64,000 nt of DNA from an uncultured Lachnospiraceae bacterium (lineage in GTDB: Bacteria; Bacillota; Clostridia; Lachnospirales; Lachnospiraceae): NCBI GenBank assembly GCA_944381575.1, contig CALWLS010000005.1, forward strand, positions 1 through 64,000, given 5' to 3'. The position numbers were made by a program, and so were the translations under genes. Below the pieces are notes generated by a model, which saw only the letters and a program-made list of their open reading frames with translations, was not told where the DNA came from and made no database searches. Within the stretch, counting starts at the first letter, position 1, and every line of letters starts with the position of its first letter. Below, piece by piece: positions 16,543-24,151 of this stretch.

Positions 16543-17490
16543 ATGGATCTTGGAAATGCGAGCGGCAAGGTAACGGTAGACGATCTGGCGAAGAAGATGA
16601 AGCTTAAGAATCTGACTCCGCAGATCGATATTTCACAGATAGAGCTTAAAACATACAGCACCCACAGGCCTGCGCTGCAGCTTACCGGATTTTTCGGAGC
16701 CTTTGACCTCGGGCCGAGCGAGAGGATACAGGTCATAGGAAGGCTTGAGCAGGCTTATATCAATTCGCTTGGAGATGAGCATGTGATACATGAGCGCTTC
16801 TGCGAGATAGCAAGCTATAAGGTGCCGTGCTTTATATTTACAAGGGATTACAGTCCCTGCAAGGGCATAATAAACGGCTGCGTCAAGTACGGAGTGCCGG
16901 TATTCATAACCGAGAGAGGAACTACGGACATAATCTCGGAGATACTGAGGTGGCTCAAGGTCGTTATGGCGCCAAAGGCAACGGTACACGGAGTGCTCAT
17001 GGATGTTTACGGCGAGGGAGTCCTGATACAGGGTGAGAGCGGCATCGGAAAGTCAGAGGCGGCGCTGGAGCTTATCAAGAGGGGACACAGGCTTGTATCG
17101 GATGACGCCGTGGAGATACTGAAGGTTTCTGATGAGACACTTGTAGGACGTGCTCCTGAGCTCACCAAGGATTTTATTGAGCTTAGGGGAATAGGCATAG
17201 TAAATATACGTTCGATGTTCGGATTTGAGGCTATCAAGACAACTCAGAGCATAGACATGCTGATAAAGCTTGCGGAGTTCGATCCGGAAAAGCAGTATGA
17301 CCGCATCGGGATGGATGAGAAATATACAGAGATACTCGGCAATAATATCGTGACCTATGAGATACCGATAAGGCCGGGAAGGAATATCGCCATAATAACG
17401 GAATGCGCAGCCATCAATAACCGTACCAAGAAGACCGGTTATAACGCTCCGCAGGAGTTCTTTGACAGGGTGAACAGGAGCATGATGTAA
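16543..17490 (+). CDS. hprK: HPr kinase/phosphorylase
   Basis: HprK phosphorylates HPr (and Crh) on a serine using ATP and reverses this with phosphate, setting carbon catabolite repression through CcpA. The 315-residue protein has the N-terminal ligand-like domain and the Walker A GESGIGKSE (near residue 165), followed by HRLVSDDAVEI and ELRGIGIVNI, the HprK signature. It lies two genes upstream of a serine-containing HPr-like protein that is a plausible substrate. Confidence 0.95.
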   Translation: MDLGNASGKVTVDDLAKKMKLKNLTPQIDISQIELKTYSTHRPALQLTGFFGAFDLGPSERIQVIGRLEQAYINSLGDEHVIHERFCEIASYKVPCFIFTRDYSPCKGIINGCVKYGVPVFITERGTTDIISEILRWLKVVMAPKATVHGVLMDVYGEGVLIQGESGIGKSEAALELIKRGHRLVSDDAVEILKVSDETLVGRAPELTKDFIELRGIGIVNIRSMFGFEAIKTTQSIDMLIKLAEFDPEKQYDRIGMDEKYTEILGNNIVTYEIPIRPGRNIAIITECAAINNRTKKTGYNAPQEFFDRVNRSMM

Positions 17491-17496
17491 ACTTTT

Positions 17497-17511
17497 AAGT
17501 GCATTGTGCAC
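17497..17511. repeat. Small palindrome between hprK and whiA
   Basis: AGTGCA-TTG-TGCACT forms a perfect short inverted repeat just after the hprK stop. It is too short, and lacks T, to be a convincing terminator; operator function is possible. Confidence 0.35.
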
Positions 17512-17538
17512 TAAACCGGCTGGTTTTATAAGATAAAT

Positions 17539-18201
17539 ATGTCATTTTCTTCCAAGGTTAAAAATGAGATAAGGAATAAGCACTTTACAACGATAAACCG
17601 GCATAGTAAAATTAGCAGGAATAGCAATTTAGACTGTGACGCTGAACTTTTAGCCGCACTGTTTTTAAAATGTGGGACGGTCAGCGATCCGGAAAAATCA
17701 TACCATCTCGAATTTTTGTGTGATTCCGATGAGGAAGCCGATACGGCTGCCGGGGCTCTTGCAAGGCTTGGCATAAGCGCCGGGATCACAAGGCGCAAGG
17801 GACGGATCGCCGTCTATATCAAGGGCCGGGAAGGAATAAGCGATCTTCTGGCAGCCCTTGGAGCCTACAACGCCCTGCTTGAATTTGAAAATGCCCTGGT
17901 CCTTAAGGAAATGAGGGGAGGCATACAGCGCAGGGTGAACTGTGAAACGGCCAATATATCGAAGACTGTTTCGGCATCCATGAAACAGGTTGAGGATATC
18001 AGGTATATAGAAAGCACTGCGGGTCTCTCTTTTCTTCCGGAGACATTGAGACAGGCGGCAAGGCTGAGGATGGATTTTCCGGAAGCCACGTTAAGTGAGC
18101 TTGCTGACAGACTGCCAGGCACCGGCAGGTCCGGCATCAATCACAGGCTCAGGAAGATATCAAAGATAGCGGATGACATGAGGGCCGGCAAGACCGGCTG
18201 A
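17539..18201 (+). CDS. whiA: Short WhiA-like regulator lacking one LAGLIDADG half
   Basis: WhiA normally has about 310 residues: two LAGLIDADG halves followed by a DNA-binding helix-turn-helix. This protein has only 220. It starts canonically (MSFSSKVKNEI), then after a low-homology stretch goes directly to the second-half sequence (GTVSDPEKSYHLEF, about residues 43-56). The C-terminal part (ENALVLKEMR, RVNCETANISKTV, and SGINHRLRKI in the helix-turn-helix) is complete. Roughly 95 residues of the first half appear to be deleted. The reading frame is intact, so this seems a stable shortened form rather than a decayed gene. Confidence 0.9.
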   Translation: MSFSSKVKNEIRNKHFTTINRHSKISRNSNLDCDAELLAALFLKCGTVSDPEKSYHLEFLCDSDEEADTAAGALARLGISAGITRRKGRIAVYIKGREGISDLLAALGAYNALLEFENALVLKEMRGGIQRRVNCETANISKTVSASMKQVEDIRYIESTAGLSFLPETLRQAARLRMDFPEATLSELADRLPGTGRSGINHRLRKISKIADDMRAGKTG

Positions 18202-18268
18202 GGATTTTATAAAACATTTATAAAAGGCTGCTGATGATTTCGATAATTATAAGGGGGAAGAAATAATT

Positions 18269-18517
18269 ATGATAAGTCGTGACGTGGTGGTGAATGTTGC
18301 GGACAACGCGGGGCGCAAGCTGGCGATGCTTGTATCCGTCGCAGGAGAGTATTCTTCAAGGATATATATTTCTTACAATGACAAAAAGGTCAACGCCAAG
18401 AGCATCATGGGCGTTATGAACCTTGTCCCTTACAACGGGGATACTATTACTGTCACGGCAGACGGGGCTGATGAAGATAAGGCAGCCAATGCCATCGTGA
18501 AGTTTTTTGAGAACTGA
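18269..18517 (+). CDS. HPr-like protein without active-site histidine (Crh-like)
   Basis: The 82-residue protein has the HPr fold and the regulatory site KVNAKSIMGVM, with the serine HprK phosphorylates at position 45 (Ser46 of HPr). The usual GLHARPA active site is replaced by DNAGRKLA, one residue shorter, and the whole protein contains no histidine. It therefore cannot accept phosphate from Enzyme I and should work only in regulation, as Crh does in Bacillus subtilis. There crh is also next to whiA (yvcL). It has an AAGGGGGAAG site and a terminator follows. Confidence 0.85.
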   Translation: MISRDVVVNVADNAGRKLAMLVSVAGEYSSRIYISYNDKKVNAKSIMGVMNLVPYNGDTITVTADGADEDKAANAIVKFFEN

Positions 18518-18550
18518 TAGTTTTCTGTTTTAATTTAAGCATCAAACGTA

Positions 18551-18580
18551 AACGGCCGGAGTATTCCTGCCGTTTTTTTT
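18551..18580 (+). terminator. Terminator after the HPr-like gene
   Basis: AACGGC-GGA pairs with TCC-GCCGTT around a GTAT loop, followed by eight T. It separates the hprK-whiA-HPr group from dnaE. Confidence 0.8.
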
Positions 18581-18602
18581 AGAAAGTACGGGACCACAAA
18601 AT

Positions 18603-21600
18603 ATGTCTTTCACTCATCTGCATGTTCATACCGAGTATTCGCTGCTGGACGGTTCATCGAGGATAAGCAGTCTCATCGCGCGCGCCAAAGAACTGAATAT
18701 GGATTCCATTGCCATAACCGATCACGGGGCCATGTACGGCGTGATCGATTTTTATAAGGAAGCCGTAAAACAGGGTATAAAACCGATCATAGGCTGCGAG
18801 GTCTATGTGGCTCCGGGCTCCAGGACTGACAGGGAAAAAAGCGATGACAGCAGGTATTATCACCTGATACTCCTTGCGGAAAATAATACCGGCTACAGGA
18901 ACCTTATGAAGATAGTATCGATAGGGTTCGTGGAGGGCTTTTACTATAAACCGAGAGTTGATTATGAGACCCTGAGAAAATATCATGAGGGGATAATTTC
19001 AAGCTCCGCCTGCCTTGCCGGCGAGGTTGCGAGGTTCCTCGCCGCCGGCATGTATGATGAGGCAAAGAGGGCGGCGCTGAATTATGAGGACATATTCGGT
19101 AAGGGAAATTTCTTCCTAGAACTGCAGGACCACGGAATAGACGCCCAGAAAACGGTGAATGCAGGGCTTTTAAGGCTTTCCAATGAAACCGGAATAGGGC
19201 TGATCGCTACGAATGACAGCCATTACACATTTAAGGAGGACGCCGAAGCCCACGATATACTTTTGTGCATCCAGACCCAGAGAAAGGTCGCTGATAAGGA
19301 CAGGATGCGCTATGAGGGCGGAAATTATTACCTCAAGTCGGAAGAAGAGATGAGGGAGCTTTTTAAGTATGCTCCGGAGGCCATAGATAATACCGCTAAA
19401 ATAGCGGAAAGATGCAATGTCGAGATAGAGTTCGGGAAGTACAAGCTTCCTAAATTTGACGTGCCTCAAGGGAAGACGGCGGATGAATATTTAAGGGAGC
19501 TGTGCCTTAAAGGAGTCGAAAAGAGATATCCGGGCGTTCTTAATGCAGACGGGGGAAAGAGCATATACGGTACGGATATCCGGGAAAGGCTTGAGTATGA
19601 GCTTTCAACCATAGAAAATATGGGCTTTGTGGATTACTTCCTTATCGTATCGGATTTTATAAGCTACGCAAGACGCCGTGATATACCGGTGGGGCCCGGC
19701 AGAGGTTCGGCTGCCGGCTCAATAGTCGCTTATTCCCTTGGGATAACCAATATAGACCCAATCAAGTATTCACTGCTTTTTGAGCGATTTTTAAACCCTG
19801 AAAGAGTGACCATGCCGGATATAGACGTGGATTTCTGTTACGAGCGCAGGCAGGAGGTCATTGACTATGTCGTAAATAAATACGGCAAGGACAATGTTGC
19901 CCAGATAGTTACCTTTGGAACCCTTGCGGCGAGAGGCGTTATCAGGGATGTCGGCAGGGTGCTGGATATGCCTTACGCCGCCGTTGACCAGATAGCCCGC
20001 ATGATACCTAATGAGCTCGGCATGACTCTTGAGAAGGCCTTAAATGTAAGCCCGGATCTTAAAAAGGCCTACGCGGAAGACAGCAGCATAAAATATCTTG
20101 TAGACATGAGCATGAAGCTGGAGGGTCTCCCGAGGCATACCAGCATGCACGCCGCCGGGGTGCTCATAGCCAGCGACCGGGTAGATAAGTTCGTGCCCCT
20201 CTCCAAAAATGCCGACGGTACCGTGGTGACACAGTTTACCATGACCACTTTAGAGGAGCTGGGACTTTTAAAGATGGACTTTCTGGGCCTGAGGACACTT
20301 ACGGTCATAAAGAACACGGTAGACCAGATAAAGAAAAATCATGGCGTGGATATAGATATAGACGCAATAGATTTTGACGATGCGGATGTTTATAAGATGA
20401 TATCCCGGGGAGATACCTCCGGAGTGTTCCAGCTTGAATCCTCGGGCATGACCGCATTCATGAAGGAGCTTAAGCCGGAAAGGATAGACGATATCATAGC
20501 CGGAGTGGCGTTGTACAGGCCAGGTCCCATGGATTTTATACCAAAATACGTCAGGGGAAAGGAAAACCGTAACGCCGTAACCTTTGACTGCAAGGAGCTG
20601 AGGCCCATACTTGAATCCACCTACGGCTGCATAGTGTATCAGGAGCAGGTAATGCAGATAGTACAGAGCCTTGCCGGCTATTCCCTCGGAAGGGCGGATC
20701 TCGTACGCAGAGCCATGTCAAAGAAAAAGCATGCCGTGATGCAGAAGGAAAGAGAGAATTTTGTATACGGAAACAAGGACGAGGGTGTAAAGGGCTGTAT
20801 AGCCAACGGCATACCGGAATCCACCGCAAACCATATCTATGATGAGATGATAGATTTTGCCTCCTATGCCTTTAACAAGTCCCATGCAGCGGCTTACGCC
20901 GTTGTTTCCTATCAGACGGCATGGCTTAAGCATTATTATCCTTCGGAATTCATGGCTGCCCTTATGACCTCGGTGATGGATAATACGGCCAAGGTGACGG
21001 AGTATATACTGCAGATAAAGGAAATGGGCATAAGGCTTATGCCTCCGGATATAAATGCGGGAGATTACGGATTTACGGCGGCGGACGACAGGACTATACT
21101 TTACGGGCTTACCGCCATAAAGGGCGTTGGCAGATCCGTGGTGGAGGATATAGTAAAGGTAAGACAGGAGAGCGGAAAATTCTCGGACATGGAGGATTTC
21201 ATAAAGAGGATGCCGGATTCCGTCAATAAAAAGGCCATAGAAGGATTTATCAAAGCCGGAGCCTTTGACTGCTTTCCTGGTACAAGGAAGCAGAAGTTCC
21301 TCCTTATGCCTGAACTTTTAAGCGACGCCTCCCTTAAGAAAAAGTCGGATATAGCCGGGCAGATGACGCTTTTTGATATAGTGGGAGAAACGGACAGGGA
21401 GAGCTTTAAGCGCAGCCTGCCGGATGTGGGAGAGTTTGAGCACGACGAGCTTTTAGCCTATGAAAAGGAGGCTGCTGGCATTTACCTAAGCGGACATCCG
21501 ATAGAGGCTTATATGGACAGCTTTAAACGCATAGTGACCGCCTGGTCAAAGGATTACCATCCGGATGAGACCACAGGCTTCAGCAGGCTTACTGAAGGCA

Positions 21601-22091
21601 TGGAGGCCGTCAGCGGCGGTATAGTGACGGAGCGCAAGCTTAAGATAACAAAAAACGGAAAGCAGATGGCGTTTCTTACCCTCGAGGATGTATACGGCCA
21701 GTTCCCGGTTTTGCTGTTTCCTGATACATTTGAAAGATTCCGTGAGCTTACCGGGCAGGACATGAAGGTATATGTCCACGGGCGGGCAAGCATCAACAGG
21801 GATGAAAGCGCCTCGCTTATAGCCGACAGGCTTATAAGGGTAGAGGATGCGAAAAAAGAGCTTTGGATAGCTTTTTCTGACAAAAATGAATATGACAGAC
21901 GCAGAACGGAGCTTGAGGACATCTGCTTTGACAGCCAGGGCAATAGCGAGGTCGTAGTCTATCTGAGAATGGAAAAGCAGATGAAAAAGCTTGGAGGAGA
22001 TCTGAAGGTAAGCTGCAGCGCGGAAAATCTTAATAAGTTTAAGCAAGCCTTCGGTGATGAAAATGTCAGGATAAGGGAGATGGGGATCTGA
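18603..22091 (+). CDS. dnaE: DNA polymerase III alpha subunit (DnaE)
   Basis: The 1162-residue replicative polymerase subunit has an N-terminal PHP domain (HLHVHTEYSLLDG, residues 5-17; ITDHGAMYG), the C-family polymerase active site with GPGRGSAAGS and PDIDVDF (D406, D408, D410), the FNKSHAAAYA segment, a helix-hairpin-helix region and a C-terminal OB fold (VSGGIVTERKLK). Length fits the DnaE1/DnaE type rather than PolC, since no exonuclease domain is inserted. Firmicutes usually also have PolC, which is not in this window. It begins shortly after a terminator, and no consensus promoter is obvious. Confidence 0.96.
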   Translation: MSFTHLHVHTEYSLLDGSSRISSLIARAKELNMDSIAITDHGAMYGVIDFYKEAVKQGIKPIIGCEVYVAPGSRTDREKSDDSRYYHLILLAENNTGYRNLMKIVSIGFVEGFYYKPRVDYETLRKYHEGIISSSACLAGEVARFLAAGMYDEAKRAALNYEDIFGKGNFFLELQDHGIDAQKTVNAGLLRLSNETGIGLIATNDSHYTFKEDAEAHDILLCIQTQRKVADKDRMRYEGGNYYLKSEEEMRELFKYAPEAIDNTAKIAERCNVEIEFGKYKLPKFDVPQGKTADEYLRELCLKGVEKRYPGVLNADGGKSIYGTDIRERLEYELSTIENMGFVDYFLIVSDFISYARRRDIPVGPGRGSAAGSIVAYSLGITNIDPIKYSLLFERFLNPERVTMPDIDVDFCYERRQEVIDYVVNKYGKDNVAQIVTFGTLAARGVIRDVGRVLDMPYAAVDQIARMIPNELGMTLEKALNVSPDLKKAYAEDSSIKYLVDMSMKLEGLPRHTSMHAAGVLIASDRVDKFVPLSKNADGTVVTQFTMTTLEELGLLKMDFLGLRTLTVIKNTVDQIKKNHGVDIDIDAIDFDDADVYKMISRGDTSGVFQLESSGMTAFMKELKPERIDDIIAGVALYRPGPMDFIPKYVRGKENRNAVTFDCKELRPILESTYGCIVYQEQVMQIVQSLAGYSLGRADLVRRAMSKKKHAVMQKERENFVYGNKDEGVKGCIANGIPESTANHIYDEMIDFASYAFNKSHAAAYAVVSYQTAWLKHYYPSEFMAALMTSVMDNTAKVTEYILQIKEMGIRLMPPDINAGDYGFTAADDRTILYGLTAIKGVGRSVVEDIVKVRQESGKFSDMEDFIKRMPDSVNKKAIEGFIKAGAFDCFPGTRKQKFLLMPELLSDASLKKKSDIAGQMTLFDIVGETDRESFKRSLPDVGEFEHDELLAYEKEAAGIYLSGHPIEAYMDSFKRIVTAWSKDYHPDETTGFSRLTEGMEAVSGGIVTERKLKITKNGKQMAFLTLEDVYGQFPVLLFPDTFERFRELTGQDMKVYVHGRASINRDESASLIADRLIRVEDAKKELWIAFSDKNEYDRRRTELEDICFDSQGNSEVVVYLRMEKQMKKLGGDLKVSCSAENLNKFKQAFGDENVRIREMGI

Positions 22092-22094
22092 TCT

Positions 22095-22469
22095 ATGGAC
22101 AGTGTACTTTGCTGCGCCAATGCGCAGAGCATGAAATATTATTTTAATGAAGAGGAATACGGCATAATACCTGATGAGATAAAAAACAGCCTGAAGGCAG
22201 CACTGGTCAGCTACTGCGCGGACGTGGGAGGCGTGATACTGCTGGCCTTTGACGATGATCATAAGCTGCATATACAGGCCATAGATCCCATAGACGATAT
22301 AGGCTCAGAACTTAAGGTAAGGAGGCTCCAGGAGGAGATGAGAGACATATTCCAAAGCCTTGAGGAATTCGCGAAAAGCTATGCGGAGCTCATGTCGGAA
22401 GGCGACGGCTTCGGTGATACCGAGGGGATGGATATGGAGGATGAGTATGACGGAGGGGAGCTCAGGTGA
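22095..22469 (+). CDS. Hypothetical acidic protein between dnaE and dusB
   Basis: A 124-residue protein starting three bases after the dnaE stop and overlapping dusB by four bases. It contains CADVGGVILLAFDDDHKL (near residues 40-57), a predicted amphipathic helix with many Glu, and an acidic tail (MEDEYDGGE). No catalytic motif is recognisable. It probably belongs to a small family restricted to Lachnospiraceae-like genomes, but I cannot confirm a family name. No membrane segment. Confidence 0.65.
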   Translation: MDSVLCCANAQSMKYYFNEEEYGIIPDEIKNSLKAALVSYCADVGGVILLAFDDDHKLHIQAIDPIDDIGSELKVRRLQEEMRDIFQSLEEFAKSYAELMSEGDGFGDTEGMDMEDEYDGGELR

Positions 22470-23419
22470 TAAATATAGGAAACGTGGCTTTAAGCTCCAA
22501 CGTCATAATGGCTCCCATGGCGGGGGTGACGGATACGGCCTACAGAGTACTGTTAAAGGAGCAGGGGGCCGGCCTTACCTGTACTGAGATGGTATCTGCC
22601 AAAGGTATTTTTTACAAAAACAAAAATAACAAAATGATACTTCAGACCGCGCCGGATGAGCATCCGGTGGCGGTACAGCTGTTTGGCTCCGATCCTGTGA
22701 TAATGGCCAGCATGGCGGAAAGGATCGCGGAGGATTTCGATATCATAGACGTTAATATGGGTTGTCCCGTTCCGAAAATTGTAAATAACGGCGAGGGCTC
22801 AGCCCTGATGAAGACTCCGGATCTCGCAGGCAGGATATTAAGCACCATGGTCAGGGTCTTAAGTAAGCCTGTCACGGTCAAGTTTAGAAAGGGCTTTGAT
22901 GACAGGCACGTAAATGCTGTGGAGTTTGCCAAAATGGCTGAGCAGTCAGGAGTAAGCGCCATAACCATACATGGACGCACCAGATCGCAGATGTACGCCG
23001 GAAACGCCGACTGGGATATAATAAGGGCTGTCAAGGAGGCCGTAAGCATACCTGTGTTCGGCAACGGAGATATATTTACCCCGGAGGATGCAAAAAGGAT
23101 GATGGACGAGACCGGCGTGGACGGAGTTGCCATAGCAAGGGGAGCCAAGGGTAATCCCTGGCTCATCAGAAGGACCATACATTATCTTGAAACGGATGAG
23201 CTTTTGCCGGAGCCTGAGCTTTCGGAAAAGAAAGAAATGATGATAAGGCATGCTGAGCTGATGGTGGAATATAAGGGTGAACGTATAGCCATACAGGAAA
23301 TGCGTAAGCACCTCGCATGGTATACAGCAGGCATTCCGGGCTCGGCTAAGCTCAGATCTGAGATGAACAGCCTTAATACGCTTGAGGAGCTTAAGGCTTT
23401 TGTGGAAGGCATCGTTTGA
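22466..23419 (+). CDS. dusB: tRNA-dihydrouridine synthase
   Basis: An FMN enzyme that reduces uridines in the tRNA D loop. The 317-residue protein has MAPMAGVTD at the start, DVNMGCPVPKIVNNGEGSA with the catalytic cysteine, TIHGRTR and VFGNGDIFTP, all typical of Dus proteins; DusB is the usual Firmicute form. It starts with GTG after a GGAGGGGAG site and overlaps the preceding gene. Confidence 0.94.
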   Translation: MINIGNVALSSNVIMAPMAGVTDTAYRVLLKEQGAGLTCTEMVSAKGIFYKNKNNKMILQTAPDEHPVAVQLFGSDPVIMASMAERIAEDFDIIDVNMGCPVPKIVNNGEGSALMKTPDLAGRILSTMVRVLSKPVTVKFRKGFDDRHVNAVEFAKMAEQSGVSAITIHGRTRSQMYAGNADWDIIRAVKEAVSIPVFGNGDIFTPEDAKRMMDETGVDGVAIARGAKGNPWLIRRTIHYLETDELLPEPELSEKKEMMIRHAELMVEYKGERIAIQEMRKHLAWYTAGIPGSAKLRSEMNSLNTLEELKAFVEGIV

Positions 23420-23460
23420 GTTATGCCTCGAATGCATATATAAATACACATTATGAAATG

Positions 23461-23489
23461 TTGACAATGATATTCTGACGGGATATAAT
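23461..23489 (+). promoter_or_regulatory. Consensus sigma-A promoter of greA
   Basis: TTGACA (23461-23466) and TATAAT (23484-23489) are spaced 17 bases. Transcription would begin near 23496, giving a leader of about 75 bases. Confidence 0.85.
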
Positions 23490-23515
23490 ATTGCGATTAA
23501 TGAATACAAATAATG

Positions 23516-23536
23516 AGCAGCCTCAAACGGCTGCTA
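23516..23536 (+). promoter_or_regulatory. Hairpin in the greA leader
   Basis: AGCAGCC and GGCTGCT pair perfectly around a TCAAAC loop in the untranslated leader. No T run follows at once, so it is not a plain terminator; it may stabilise or regulate the mRNA. GreA autoregulation by leader pausing is known in E. coli, but a similar role here is speculation. Confidence 0.45.
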
Positions 23537-23571
23537 ATATTTAGTTTAAGAAACAGGAGCATAGCAGTAAG

Positions 23572-24063
23572 GTGGTTAAGGAAGTTACCAAGACAATGAT
23601 CACATATGCAGGCCTCAAGAAGTATGAGGAGGAGCTGCATGAGTTAAAGGCCGTCAAGAGGCAGGAGGTTGCAGAAAAGATCAAGGTCGCAAGAGAGCAG
23701 GGAGACCTCTCCGAGAATGCGGACTACGATGCAGCTAAGGAAGAGCAGACGGAGATAGAAAAGCGTATACTTGAGCTGGAAAACATCTTAAGAAATGCGG
23801 AGGTAGTCGTAGACGAGGAGTTCGATCCCGGCAGGGTGAACGTAGGCTGCGAGGTAAGACTTTACGATATGGAGTTTGACGATGAGGTAAGCTATTTTAT
23901 AGTAGGCTCCTCAGAGGCCAACAGCCTTCAGGGTAAGATAAGCAACGAGTCTCCGGTGGGTGCAGCCCTTATGGGACACCATGTTGGCGATATTGTCGAG
24001 ATCAAGATAGCCGACGGCACAAATTCACAGTACAAGATCCTTGATATCAAAAAGGCAGAATAA
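23572..24063 (+). CDS. greA: Transcription elongation factor GreA
   Basis: GreA rescues backtracked RNA polymerase by stimulating transcript cleavage. The 163-residue protein has the coiled-coil N-terminal domain with the acidic tip (LSENADYDAAKEEQ, with Asp/Glu at the loop) and the FKBP-like C-terminal domain ending in SPVGAALMGHHVGDIVEI. The GTG at 23572 is one possible start; the ATG at 23596 (MITYAGLKKYE) has a GGAAG site at a good distance and matches the usual GreA N-terminus, so the real protein may be 155 residues. Confidence 0.95.
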   Translation: MVKEVTKTMITYAGLKKYEEELHELKAVKRQEVAEKIKVAREQGDLSENADYDAAKEEQTEIEKRILELENILRNAEVVVDEEFDPGRVNVGCEVRLYDMEFDDEVSYFIVGSSEANSLQGKISNESPVGAALMGHHVGDIVEIKIADGTNSQYKILDIKKAE

Positions 24064-24151
24064 GGCTTTAGGATGATCCCGCGAGCCGGGCATCAGACAT
24101 TTATATGGGCATAGATAAAAGAGTGTGAATATTTAATACGGGAGTTGACAA

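Noticed and set aside
21546-22271. Minus-strand open frame of 241 codons over the end of dnaE
   Set aside because: Opposite well-supported dnaE sequence and the next gene; no start signal and no domain.
22946-23509. Minus-strand open frame of 187 codons over dusB
   Set aside because: Shadow of dusB; it also crosses the consensus greA promoter.
24144-24149. TTGACA just before lysS
   Set aside because: It overlaps the ribosome binding site and start codon of lysS and no -10 box can follow before the coding region; chance match.
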